Assembly (NCBI GenBank): GCA_001917905.1
Contig: MNEX01000231.1
Coordinates: 1 to 35,647, forward strand
Reading direction: 5' to 3'
DNA length: 35,647 nt
Origin: Acidobacteria bacterium 13_1_40CM_65_14
GTDB taxonomy: Bacteria > Acidobacteriota > Vicinamibacteria > Vicinamibacterales > CAVVIG01
The translations under genes were made by a program, and so were the position numbers. Position 1 is the first letter of the stretch. Every line of letters begins with the position of its first letter. Of this stretch, positions 7,246 through 14,598 are shown piece by piece. The notes under the pieces are model-generated. The model did not search any database, was not told the origin of the DNA, and saw only the letters and a program-made list of their open reading frames with translations.

Positions 7246-7809
7246 TCACCCTATCGCGCTCAATCGGAACCGCGCGGTCAGCTCGGCCGGCGACGGTTCG
7301 ACGCGACCGATGCCTGGTTTATTGCCGCGCTCGACTTCGACCAGAAGCATCGCCGGTCCGGTCTCGCGGAAAAATTTCGTGAGCGTATGGTCGAGCTCGC
7401 CGGCTGAGTGAGCGCGCATCGTACGCCGATAGCCAGCGGCGGCCGCTACTTTTTCTATCGGCACCCGATCGGAAATCGTGCACTGATCGCCGGTCGATCC
7501 ATGCGCGTGATTGTCGAACACGACGTGAAAAAAGTTGGCGGGCGAGGCGGCCGCCACGCTGCCGAGCGCGCCCATATTCATGAGCACGTTGCCATCCCCG
7601 TCGAGCACGACAATGGTGCGCGCCGGCTGGACGATTGCGAGGCCAAGGCCAATGGATGAGGCGAGCCCCATCGAGCCGATCATGTAGAACCGCGACGGCG
7701 CGTCCGCGTGTGTGTAGAGCTCGCGGCCGATCATCCCATTGCACACAATCGTCAGCCAGTCCGGCGGCATCGCATCGGCGACGCGCGCGACCGCTTCGGC
7801 TCGAGTCAC
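7246..7809 (-). CDS. Phosphonopyruvate decarboxylase, TPP-binding (C-terminal) subunit
   Basis: 187 residues corresponding to the C-terminal half of Ppd. The thiamine diphosphate motif is present as LDGDGNVLMNMGALGSVA (GDGN) with the closing FDN about 25 residues later, then HGSTGDQ, matching the Ppd/sulfopyruvate decarboxylase family. It pairs with the N-terminal subunit encoded just upstream; the two frames overlap by 4 nt (7806-7809). Ppd pulls the unfavourable PEP-mutase equilibrium forward by turning phosphonopyruvate into phosphonoacetaldehyde in the cytoplasm. Many bacteria have a single fused Ppd; splitting into two short subunits is as in ComD/ComE-type sulfopyruvate decarboxylases, so that activity is the main alternative. 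The neighbouring PEP-mutase family gene argues for phosphonopyruvate. Confidence 0.85.
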   Translation of the reverse strand: MTRAEAVARVADAMPPDWLTIVCNGMIGRELYTHADAPSRFYMIGSMGLASSIGLGLAIVQPARTIVVLDGDGNVLMNMGALGSVAAASPANFFHVVFDNHAHGSTGDQCTISDRVPIEKVAAAAGYRRTMRAHSAGELDHTLTKFFRETGPAMLLVEVERGNKPGIGRVEPSPAELTARFRLSAIG

Positions 7810-8300
7810 TGTTGCAGCGTGCCTTTCGGCACGACCAGCGCCACCGGCTTGCGCGTGTCGCGCATCGTTCGTGTCAGCGCGTCGACGTCTCGCTCCAGCG
7901 TGGCCGGCTCGAACAGCGCGTACGGAATCTTCAGCAGGCGCAGGAAGTCCTCCATCATCTCGCCCATGATCAGATGCTCAGGCGCGTCGTTTCCGTCACG
8001 CCCGCGCCAACTGACGACGAGCAGCGCGGGGATGTCGTAGATCTGGTTCAGCGAAACGAGCGCGTTGACGCTGACGCCGAGACCGCTGTTCTGCATGAAC
8101 ACGACCGGCTGGCGGCCGCCCAGATACGCGCCGGCGGCGAGGCCGAGCGCGGAGTCTTCGCGCACGGCGCTGACGTATCCGTACTTCGGATTGCGATCGA
8201 GGATCCGCGTGACGCCGTCGAACAGCGAACAGGGAACGCCGGTGAAGAAGTCGTAGCCGTGTTGTTCGAGAAGATCGAGAAAGCGCTGAGAGGCCGTCAT
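7806..8300 (-). CDS. Phosphonopyruvate decarboxylase, pyrimidine-binding (N-terminal) subunit
   Basis: 164 residues corresponding to the N-terminal half of Ppd: FFTGVPCSLFDGVTRIL, the conserved glutamate region AVREDSALGLAAGAYLGG that activates the thiamine pyrimidine, FMQNSGLGVSVNALVSL, and SWRGRDGNDAPEH. All are typical of phosphonopyruvate and sulfopyruvate decarboxylases. The stop overlaps the start of the TPP-binding subunit by 4 nt, which fits stoichiometric expression. The ATG at 8300 lies only about 11 bases from the edge of a GC-rich dispersed repeat, so the ribosome-binding region is built from the repeat's A-rich margin (AGTAAAGAACG). Confidence 0.87.
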   Translation of the reverse strand: MTASQRFLDLLEQHGYDFFTGVPCSLFDGVTRILDRNPKYGYVSAVREDSALGLAAGAYLGGRQPVVFMQNSGLGVSVNALVSLNQIYDIPALLVVSWRGRDGNDAPEHLIMGEMMEDFLRLLKIPYALFEPATLERDVDALTRTMRDTRKPVALVVPKGTLQQ

Positions 8301-8311
8301 CGTTCTTTACT

Positions 8312-8467
8312 GGCGCCGGGGCCCCACCCCCGGCGCGAGCTATCGCTGACGCCTCGCCTCGGCGTCGCTCGGCCTCGGCTCGGCGTGGCCGCAGGCGCTA
8401 TTTTTTTTACTCGCGCGGGGCCCCACCCCCGCGCGCTGACGCCCTCGCGCCGTGGCGCTCGGGCGTA
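8312..8467. repeat. GC-rich dispersed repeat, two stems, upstream of the decarboxylase genes
   Basis: Two stem cores, gcgccggg...cccggcgc (8313-8336) and cgcgcggg...cccgcgcg (8412-8435), each around ggcccca and separated by a CT/GC-rich filler containing ctcggcgtggccgcaggcgc. A closely similar double element occurs at 14607-14726. It lies between pepM and the decarboxylase genes, inside what would be a single transcript. Confidence 0.85.
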
Positions 8468-8504
8468 TCTAGAACAGAACGTCGCCGACGCCGTCAGGCA
8501 TCCC

Positions 8505-8549
8505 GCCTATCCTGCCTATCCTGCCTATCCTGCCCGTCCCGCCCTACCC
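8505..8549. repeat. 9-bp tandem repeat (gcctatcct) overlapping the pepM stop codon
   Basis: Three perfect units gcctatcct (8505-8531), then gcccgtccc and gccctaccc. The fifth, degenerate unit contains the TAG stop of pepM on the minus strand. A minisatellite of this kind can change length without harming the gene but could alter the 3' end. Confidence 0.8.
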
Positions 8550-10223
8550 GACCTCGGTCCAGGCACGACGATAGTCGTCGAACGTGTCCACCTCGAGCCA
8601 ACCTTGATAGATCCCGACCGACGCGATCGCGTGGCCGCGGCGGACGACTTCGTGCAGCAGATCGGTGAGCTTCGCCGTGCGCAGCGACGGCGATTCGTGG
8701 ACGGGCCGATCGTCGCCCAGCTCGCGAAGCTCGCGATACACCTCGCCGAGAATCTGACAGCCGCGCGCCGAGAGCTTCGCCATGCCGATGAACTCGGCGG
8801 TCGCGAGCGCCGGATCGATCGTCGCGCCGATGGCGCTCACGCTCACCGGCTGCGCGTCGGCGAGAAACCGGTGATGACGCCGCGGCGTCGGCGATTCGAC
8901 GACGAGATCGCAGCCCGCGGCTTCGCGGCCGGCGCGTGTGTCGGGCCACGAGCGATCGCACACCAGCGTGATGTCGTCCGCGCTCTGCAGCAGCCGCTCG
9001 AGAATGTTGCGATCGAAGAGGATGTCGCCGTACATGACGACGACCGCGCCCGACAGCTCCGCACCGGCGCGCAGCAGGCTTTCGAGCTCGCCGCTCTCTT
9101 CGAACGCGTCGTTGTCGTAATAGCGCACGTTGGGCAGCGTGACCTGCTCTTTCTTGTAGCCGCGGACCACGGCGATCTGCCGGACGCCGGCCTGCTGCAG
9201 CGTGTCCACCTGGCGCGCGAGAATCGATTTGCCGCGGACCTCGAGCATCGCCTTGGGCCGATCGGACACGAGCGGCATCAGCCGCTCGTCGAACCCGGCG
9301 GCCAGAATCACCGCCTTCACCGACTCCGCGTCTGGCGGCAGATACGCGCGCTCGTCGGCCTTCAACTGATCCAGGTTCACGAGCCGGTCGACCTCGCTCA
9401 GCGGCACGATGCGATCTTCAACGGCCGACGCCGTGCCGGCCTCGCGCAGCTCGCGCAGCGTGTCCTGCATCGCGCGAATCGATGCGCGCAGGCCGTGATT
9501 CGCGAAGATGATCATCTTGAAGCCGGCGCGCGACAGCTGCTCGACCGTCGCCGCTTTGTACGTCGTCGGCACACAGACGAGCGGCGTCAGCCGATCCCAT
9601 TGCTCGGCGAACCGCGCCACATCGTCGAGGGTCGACTGGTTGGAGTGAATGAGGATCGCGTCGGCGCCGGCGTCCGCGTACGCGCGACCGCGCCGCAGCG
9701 CCTCGTCGAGGCCCCAGCCCGCGATGAGCGCCTCGGTCCGCGCGATGATCACGAAGTCGGGCGAGCCGGCGTCACACACGGCGCGAATCTTCAGCGCCTG
9801 CTCGTCGGTGTCGGCGAGCAGCCGCTTCACGCCGGGATAAAAGCTGCAGCGCTTCGGATACATGTTGTCTTCGATGCAGAGACCGGCGATCCCCGCGGCC
9901 TCGAACGCGCGCACCGTGCGAATCGCGTTGATCGCGTTGCCGAAGCCGGTGTCGCAGTCGGCGACGACGGGAAGGCTCACCGCGCCGTTCATGACTCGCG
10001 CTCGGTCCAGCATCTCGGTCATCGTGAGAATGCTGGCGTCGGGGACGCCGTGGCTCGCGCTGATCTCGAAGCCGCTCGCCCACACGCCGTCGAAGCCCGC
10101 TTCTTCCACGAGCCGCGCGCTGAGGCCGTCGTGCGCGCCGGCGATCACAATCGGATTGGGCGACGCGAACAACCGCCGCAGCGCCGCACCTCTCGGCGAG
10201 GAGGGACGAGCCGAATCAGTCAT
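8544..10223 (-). CDS. pepM: PEP mutase-family enzyme fused to a nucleotidyltransferase
   Basis: 559 residues from ATG 10223 (MTDSARPSS). The open frame continues upstream, but only through a dispersed repeat, so that part is excluded. Residues ~15-290 are the isocitrate lyase/PEP mutase barrel: AGAHDGLSARLVEEAGFDGVW, SHGVPDAS, metal-binding ADCDTGFGNA (88-97), then CIEDNMYPKRCSFY. Residues ~320-550 form a nucleotidyltransferase: KAVILAAGFDERLMPLVSD, RPKAMLEV, VMYGDILFD, and the closing YQGWLEVDTFDDYRRA. PEP mutases rearrange phosphoenolpyruvate to phosphonopyruvate, making the C-P bond. The usual EDKxxxKxNS signature reads EDNxxxKxCS here (residues 118-127), so activity needs a test. The fusion and the adjacent Ppd subunits favour phosphonate synthesis followed by CMP activation; a lyase or hydrolase of the same superfamily is the alternative. 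Confidence 0.8.
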   Translation of the reverse strand: MTDSARPSSPRGAALRRLFASPNPIVIAGAHDGLSARLVEEAGFDGVWASGFEISASHGVPDASILTMTEMLDRARVMNGAVSLPVVADCDTGFGNAINAIRTVRAFEAAGIAGLCIEDNMYPKRCSFYPGVKRLLADTDEQALKIRAVCDAGSPDFVIIARTEALIAGWGLDEALRRGRAYADAGADAILIHSNQSTLDDVARFAEQWDRLTPLVCVPTTYKAATVEQLSRAGFKMIIFANHGLRASIRAMQDTLRELREAGTASAVEDRIVPLSEVDRLVNLDQLKADERAYLPPDAESVKAVILAAGFDERLMPLVSDRPKAMLEVRGKSILARQVDTLQQAGVRQIAVVRGYKKEQVTLPNVRYYDNDAFEESGELESLLRAGAELSGAVVVMYGDILFDRNILERLLQSADDITLVCDRSWPDTRAGREAAGCDLVVESPTPRRHHRFLADAQPVSVSAIGATIDPALATAEFIGMAKLSARGCQILGEVYRELRELGDDRPVHESPSLRTAKLTDLLHEVVRRGHAIASVGIYQGWLEVDTFDDYRRAWTEVG

Positions 10224-10284
10224 GAGAGGGAGGACGATATCACACGCTGCCGCCTCGATCGCGCTCGAGACGCTCGGCTGAAAG

Positions 10285-10391
10285 AGAAGAAATACAACGT
10301 TGAACGCAGAACTCGCAGAACACGCAGAAACACCTTGAGCATTTTTCTCTGCGAGTTCCGCGGTTTCTGCGTTGTACGTGATTTCTTCACA
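10285..10391. repeat. ~105-bp imperfect inverted-repeat element, copy 1 (3' of the PAP2 gene)
   Basis: Left arm built of 9-mers (gaacgcaga, actcgcaga, acacgcaga), right arm tctgcgagttccgcggtt then tctgcgtt; together they can fold into a long hairpin. Copy 2 at 13274-13388 is in the same orientation and very similar. Its edge contains the TCA (minus-strand stop) of the PAP2 gene at 10387-10389, so it could end or stabilise that transcript. Confidence 0.85.
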
Positions 10392-11169
10392 CGAGCGAGA
10401 CGACGATCCAAATCGCCAGCGCGAGACCGACGCCCGCGACGACGTCCATAACAAAGTGATAACGCCCGACGACGCAGGCGAGGCAGATGCAGAGCGCGAG
10501 CGCGAGAAAGACGAGGCCGACGATCGGCAGCGCGCCGAGGATGGCGAACGCGACGGCGAGCGATCCGGCGGCGTGGCCGCTCGGAAACGTGTTCGCGCCG
10601 ATTGTGAGCTCCCGGACGAAGCGCGAGGCTGCGCGATGGATGGCGCGATCGGCCAGCGCTGGCTCCCGCTCGATCGCCCACGGCGGGCGCGCCTGGACGA
10701 TCGCCAGCGGCAGGAACGCTCCGAGCTCCGCGCCCGTCACCATCGTCCAGTAGCGATCGATGAGCGTCTCATGGCCGCTCACGACGAGCGCGACGACCCC
10801 CGCCGGCACCAGCAGAAAGCAGCCCATATAAATAATGTCCAGGAACGCCAGCCACGGCCGAGGCCAATGCGCGAACCGCGTCGTCGGATCGCCGAGCAGC
10901 CGGCGATCCCACGCGAGGAGCCACGATTCGAAACGCTCGGTGGGACGCGTGAAGAACAACCCGGAGAGGTAGTAGCCGATGAGAATCAGCGCGAGCGGCG
11001 CCGAATAGCGAATCTCCGTCCGCACGTTCCACGCCGTCCAGAGGATCGCGGCGCAGACCGTCAACCCAATCGTCGTGATCTGAAGACGACGGCGGACCGG
11101 GAGCGGACGCGTCCACGGCAAGACCGTCAACGCGCTGAAGTACCAGTACGCGATCCAAGAGGCAGTCAT
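10387..11169 (-). CDS. PAP2-family integral membrane phosphatase/phosphotransferase
   Basis: 260 residues with about six hydrophobic segments (e.g. ITTIGLTVCAAILW, LALILIGYYLSGLFF, FLDIIYMGCFLLVPAGVVAL, two near the C-terminus). PAP2 motifs are present: ARPPW (160-164) for the first, TFPSGHAAGS with SGH at 197-199 for the second, and GRYHFVMDVVAG with R236, H238 and D242 for the third. The order fits PAP2_3-type enzymes, which include yeast inositol phosphorylceramide synthase and sphingomyelin-synthase-like transferases. It sits between the phosphonate and ceramide genes, so a role in attaching or removing a lipid headgroup is attractive; a plain lipid phosphatase is the alternative. Start chosen at ATG 11169 because the membrane region begins there; longer in-frame starts would run into the divergent gene's start. 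Confidence 0.8.
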   Translation of the reverse strand: MTASWIAYWYFSALTVLPWTRPLPVRRRLQITTIGLTVCAAILWTAWNVRTEIRYSAPLALILIGYYLSGLFFTRPTERFESWLLAWDRRLLGDPTTRFAHWPRPWLAFLDIIYMGCFLLVPAGVVALVVSGHETLIDRYWTMVTGAELGAFLPLAIVQARPPWAIEREPALADRAIHRAASRFVRELTIGANTFPSGHAAGSLAVAFAILGALPIVGLVFLALALCICLACVVGRYHFVMDVVAGVGLALAIWIVVSLV

Positions 11170-11204
11170 CAGGCGACGTCCGTCACGGGCACGGGTCGGA
11201 AGTC

Positions 11205-11221
11205 GGCGTAGCATATACGCC
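11205..11221. promoter_or_regulatory. Inverted repeat just upstream of the ceramide-synthase start
   Basis: GGCGTA-gcata-TACGCC, 6-bp arms with a 5-nt spacer, ending 3 nt before ATG 11225. It includes an AT-rich CATATAC that could be a -10. A possible operator in the 55-bp divergent gap to the PAP2 gene; functional role unproven. Confidence 0.3.
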
Positions 11222-11224
11222 TTC

Positions 11225-12340
11225 ATGCCCGTTCTCGTCCGGCCCGTGCGCGGCCGCCGCGACTTCCGCCGGTTCATCGATTACGCGTACGAGCGCAACG
11301 CGCACGATCCGCATTGGATCCCGCCGCTGCGTCTCAGCGAGCACGAGCGCCTCACGCCGACAAAGAATCCGTTCTTCGCGCACGCGGAGGTCGAGCTGCT
11401 GCTCGCGTGGCGGGGCGACGACGTCGCCGGCCGCATCGCGGCCATCGACGATCGCCTGCACAACGAGGTGCATCGCGACGATGTCGCGATGTTTGGCTTT
11501 TTCGAGGCTGCGGACGAGGACGCGGCACAGGCGCTGCTTGCCGCCGCCGCGTCGTCTGCGCTCGCCAATGGGCGCAGGTTCGTGCGCGGGCCGATCAATC
11601 CATCGCTCAACGAGAGCGCGGGACTGCTGGTCGACGGCTTCGACACCGATCCGATGGTGATGATGCCGCACAATCCGCCCGAGTACGCCGACTACATCGA
11701 GTCGGCGGGGTACCGCAAGGTCAAGGACCTGTTCGCCTGGCTGTATGACATCGAACGCGAAGTCCCGCCGGTGGTCGGGAGACTCGCGCTCCGCGTGCGC
11801 GACCGCGAGCGAGTCACCGTCCGTCCGCTGCAGCTGTCGGAGTTCGCACGCGAGGTCGAGCGCATGCGCGCGATCTATTGCGGCGCGTGGGAGCACAACT
11901 GGGGGTTCGTGCCGCCGACCGAGGACGAATTCCGCCGTCTCGCCACCGAGCTCAAACCGATTTTCGACGAGCGATGCGCGGTGTGCGCGGACGTTGACGG
12001 AGCGCCGGTCGCGTGCGCGATCGCGATCCCCGACATCAACCAGGCGCTCAAAGGCACCAACGGCCGCCTGTTTCCGAGCGGCGTGATCCGATTGTTGCGC
12101 CGGACGCGCTACATCGATCAGGTGCGGCTGCTGCTCGTCGGCGTCCTACCCGAGTACCGCACGCGCGGTCTCTATCCGCTTCTGTTGTTCGAGCTGCAAC
12201 GCCAGGTGCGCGGCGGCGGGTACCGGCGCGCGGAGTTCTCGTGGGTCCTCGAAGACAACCGCGACGTCAATCAGCCGGCCGAGCAGGCGGGCGCGCGCTG
12301 CTACAAACGCTATCGGATCTATCAGAAGGCGCTCGCATGA
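11225..12340 (+). CDS. bcerS: GNAT-superfamily N-acyltransferase, bacterial ceramide synthase-like
   Basis: 371 residues. The sequence matches the GNAT-like family (Caulobacter CCNA_01212 type) shown to act as bacterial ceramide synthase: FIDYAYERNAHDPHWIPPLR, FFAHAEVELLLAWR, GRIAAIDDRLHNE, FGFFEAADEDAAQALL, RGPINPSLNESAGLL, then MMPHNPPEYADYIESAGY and KVKDLFAWLYDIE. The second half gives NWGFVPPTEDEFRRLA and a GNAT-type cofactor strand RLLLVGVLPEYRTRGLYPLL. Known role: N-acylation of the sphingoid base with a fatty acyl thioester on the cytoplasmic side. Its stop overlaps the CerR-like start by 4 nt (ATGA, 12337-12340), supporting co-translation. Function is assigned by family plus neighbours; measured acyl specificity is unknown. 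Confidence 0.8.
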   Translation: MPVLVRPVRGRRDFRRFIDYAYERNAHDPHWIPPLRLSEHERLTPTKNPFFAHAEVELLLAWRGDDVAGRIAAIDDRLHNEVHRDDVAMFGFFEAADEDAAQALLAAAASSALANGRRFVRGPINPSLNESAGLLVDGFDTDPMVMMPHNPPEYADYIESAGYRKVKDLFAWLYDIEREVPPVVGRLALRVRDRERVTVRPLQLSEFAREVERMRAIYCGAWEHNWGFVPPTEDEFRRLATELKPIFDERCAVCADVDGAPVACAIAIPDINQALKGTNGRLFPSGVIRLLRRTRYIDQVRLLLVGVLPEYRTRGLYPLLLFELQRQVRGGGYRRAEFSWVLEDNRDVNQPAEQAGARCYKRYRIYQKALA

Positions 12341-13257
12341 CGGATCGAGTCGCCGTCACAGGCGCAACCGGCTTCATCGGACGTCATCTCGTCGCAGCCC
12401 TCGCATGCCGTGACGTCGACGTTCGCGCGATCCACCGTTCCAAAATATTCGACGTGTCCGAGCTGACCGATCTCTGTCGCGGCGCCGGCATCGTCGTGCA
12501 TCTCGCGGCGGTCGTGTCGGCCATTCACGATCGCGAGTACGCGGCGATCAACGTCGACGGCACACGCGCGGTGGCGGCGGCGGCGCAGGCGGCGGGCGCA
12601 CGGTTGATTCACATCTCCAGCCTCGCGGCCGCAGGGCCGGCGCCGGCCTCCGCACCACGGAGCGAAGACGATCCGCCGCGACCGATGACGGCGTACGGCC
12701 GCAGCAAGCTCGAGTCGGAGCGCGCGGTGGCGGCCGTCGCTCGATTGCGCTGGACGATTCTGCGTCCAGGCCTCGTCTACGGTCCCGGCGATCGGGCGAT
12801 GCTGCCGCTGTTTCGCTTCGCCAGGGCCGGCCTGTTGCCGCTGGCTGGACGGCCGACCGCCGCGTACACGGTGATTCACGTCAGCGACGTGGTCCGCGCG
12901 ATCGAAGCGGCCATCGACCGCGACACTGACGGCGAGACGCTGTTTGTCGGCCACTCGCAGCCGGTCACGGCGCGCGAGATGCTGGAGGGCGTCCGCGCCG
13001 CCGTCGGCCGCCGCGCGGCGATCGTGCCGATTCCGCCCGCGATCGCCCGCGTCGCCGCCGCGATCGGCGACCTCGCCGGCGCGATGCGCGGGAGGCCGCT
13101 GCCGCTCAACCGTCGACGCTGGGCCGAGATGACTGCGGAAGGCTTCGTGTGCCGCGTCGATCGCCTTCGCGATCGCCTCGGCATCGTCGCGCAGATCGAT
13201 CTGCGCGAGGGTCTCGCGCAAACCGCGGAGTGGTATCGAAAAAAAGGATGGCTGTGA
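12337..13257 (+). CDS. cerR: NAD(P)-dependent epimerase/reductase, CerR-like
   Basis: 306 residues of an extended short-chain dehydrogenase. The Rossmann motif is VAVTGATGFIGRHL (TGATGFIG at 8-15), followed by VVHLAAVVS, a serine pair S94/S95, and the catalytic YxxxK as Y120-GRS-K124. It then has LRPGLVYGPGD and HVSDVVRAIEAAI. Length and C-terminal features (PLNRRRWAEMTAEGFVC) fit the CerR-like reductases that reduce the 3-keto group during bacterial ceramide synthesis. In Caulobacter, acylation precedes reduction, so the substrate would be 3-oxo-ceramide. The ATG at 12337 is overlapped by the TGA of the ceramide-synthase gene. A sugar-nucleotide epimerase role cannot be excluded by sequence alone, but the neighbours make it less likely. 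Confidence 0.8.
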   Translation: MTDRVAVTGATGFIGRHLVAALACRDVDVRAIHRSKIFDVSELTDLCRGAGIVVHLAAVVSAIHDREYAAINVDGTRAVAAAAQAAGARLIHISSLAAAGPAPASAPRSEDDPPRPMTAYGRSKLESERAVAAVARLRWTILRPGLVYGPGDRAMLPLFRFARAGLLPLAGRPTAAYTVIHVSDVVRAIEAAIDRDTDGETLFVGHSQPVTAREMLEGVRAAVGRRAAIVPIPPAIARVAAAIGDLAGAMRGRPLPLNRRRWAEMTAEGFVCRVDRLRDRLGIVAQIDLREGLAQTAEWYRKKGWL

Positions 13258-13273
13258 GGCAGGCCGAAAGAGC

Positions 13274-13388
13274 TTCTGAAGAAATACGACGTTGACCGCA
13301 GAACTCGCAGAACACGCTGAAAAACCTCCAGCATGTTTTCTCTGCGGGTTCCGCGGTTTCTGCGTTGTACGTGCTTGTTCACACGCCG
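13274..13388. repeat. ~110-bp imperfect inverted-repeat element, copy 2 (between convergent cerR and spt)
   Basis: Nearly the same sequence and orientation as 10285-10391: cgcagaactcgcagaacacg on the left and gttccgcggtttctgcgttg on the right. It fills the convergent spacer between cerR and spt and abuts the spt stop (TCA, 13389-13391). In this place it may act as a two-way terminator. The two copies are direct repeats around the PAP2-bcerS-cerR block. Confidence 0.85.
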
Positions 13389-14594
13389 TCAGGACCACGC
13401 GACGCGGGTGACGCCGAGCGCGGCGCCGACGCTGGCGAAGATGTCGAGCGCGCGTGTGATGTGCTCCGTTGTGTGCGCGGCCGAGCAGCTCGCGCGCAGC
13501 ACGCACTGGTCGACCGGACAGCCCGGCGGCACGATGAGATTCACGTAAAGACCTGACGTCAGCAGCGTCTGCCAAAGCGCAATCGTGCGCGCCTCGTCGC
13601 TGGTCAGAATCGGCACGATCGGCGATTCCGTGTCGCCGATCGCGTAACCCAGATCCTGTAGACCCGTGCGCAGCCGCCGGATGTTCGCCCACAACTGATC
13701 GCGCAGCTCCGGATGCCGCCGAAGGACGCGTAGCGCGGCGCTGACGCTCGCAATGTTCGACGGCGAGCCCGAGGCGGTGAACACGTACGCGCGCGCCAGG
13801 AAGTGCAGCGCCCGAAGCTCGGGGTGATTCGACACGCACACGCCGCCGATGCCGGCCAGCGATTTCGAGAACGTGCCGACGACGAAGTCCACCTGATCGA
13901 GGACGCCCTGCGCCTCGGCGCACCCGAGTCCGGTCGCCCCGTACGTGCCGAGCGAGTGCGCCTCGTCTACGAGCAGATACGCGCCGTGCGCGCGGCACAC
14001 GTCGACGATGTCCCGCAGCGGCGCCACGTCGCCGTGGATCGAGTACAGCCCTTCGACGACGACGAGACGATTGCGATCGTGTCCCGCAAGCCGCTCGAGT
14101 TTCTTGCGCAGGCTCTCCGGCGAGTTGTGGCGGAAGCCGATGACCTGCGACGCCGTCTGGCGCGTCGCGTCGTAGATGCTCGCGTGGCTGTCGCTGTCGA
14201 TGAGGATGACGTCGCCCTGCCCGCAGAGGCCGCCGATGACCGAGAGGTTCGCTTGATAGCCAGTACTGAAGATGATCGCGTGGCGCGTGCCGAACCAGTC
14301 GGCGAACTCGCGCTCGAGATGCTCGTGCATCGCCAGCGTGCCGTTGGCGGTCCGCGATCCGGTGGTGCCCGTGCCGTACTCGACCACCGCGCGGCGCGCC
14401 GCGTCGACGACCTCGGGATGCAGCGTCAGGCCGAGATAGTTGTTCGACCCGAACATCAGCGTCGGCCGTCCCTGCACGACGACTTCGCACGGACCGATCA
14501 CGCGCTCGATGACCGTCTGCCCGGGCATGGGCTGGCCGTCGGCGACCGTGGCGAGTCGCTTTTCGATCCCGCGAAGTTTGTCGAGCAGGTCCAT
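13389..14594 (-). CDS. spt: Serine palmitoyltransferase-like alpha-oxoamine synthase
   Basis: 401 residues, fold-type I PLP enzyme. Conserved parts: FGSNNYLGLTLHPEVVDA, GTGTTGSRTANGTLAMHE, DSHASIYDA (H137 stacks on PLP), LLVDEAHSLGTYG (D210, H213), and the Schiff-base lysine K244 in GTFSKSLAGIGG. This matches the soluble bacterial Spt group as well as related KBL/BioF enzymes; linkage with an acyl carrier protein, an acyl-AMP ligase, a GNAT ceramide synthase and a CerR-like reductase strongly favours Spt. Reaction: L-serine plus fatty acyl thioester gives 3-oxo-sphinganine, CO2 and free thiol, the first step in ceramide synthesis. It follows aasR-like and acpR-like genes on the same strand after a repeat-filled gap of 186 bp. 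Confidence 0.88.
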   Translation of the reverse strand: MDLLDKLRGIEKRLATVADGQPMPGQTVIERVIGPCEVVVQGRPTLMFGSNNYLGLTLHPEVVDAARRAVVEYGTGTTGSRTANGTLAMHEHLEREFADWFGTRHAIIFSTGYQANLSVIGGLCGQGDVILIDSDSHASIYDATRQTASQVIGFRHNSPESLRKKLERLAGHDRNRLVVVEGLYSIHGDVAPLRDIVDVCRAHGAYLLVDEAHSLGTYGATGLGCAEAQGVLDQVDFVVGTFSKSLAGIGGVCVSNHPELRALHFLARAYVFTASGSPSNIASVSAALRVLRRHPELRDQLWANIRRLRTGLQDLGYAIGDTESPIVPILTSDEARTIALWQTLLTSGLYVNLIVPPGCPVDQCVLRASCSAAHTTEHITRALDIFASVGAALGVTRVAWS

Positions 14595-14598
14595 TCTT

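Noticed and set aside
7635-10451. A 938-codon open frame on the plus strand across the phosphonate genes
   Set aside because: Translation is a low-complexity Arg/Ala/Asp-rich string without domains, antisense to well-supported PEP mutase and decarboxylase genes. Long antisense frames are expected at this GC content.
10224-10454. N-terminal extension of the PEP mutase frame by 77 codons
   Set aside because: The extension is a translation of the dispersed repeat and would enter the PAP2 gene; the family domain starts after ATG 10223.
11170-11277. Longer start for the PAP2 protein at 11277
   Set aside because: It would overlap the divergent ceramide-synthase start and adds an Arg-rich stretch not typical for the family.
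12322-14490. A 722-codon minus-strand frame covering cerR antisense and part of spt in another frame
   Set aside because: Arg-rich shadow; the spt frame from 14594 and the cerR frame carry the conserved catalytic residues.
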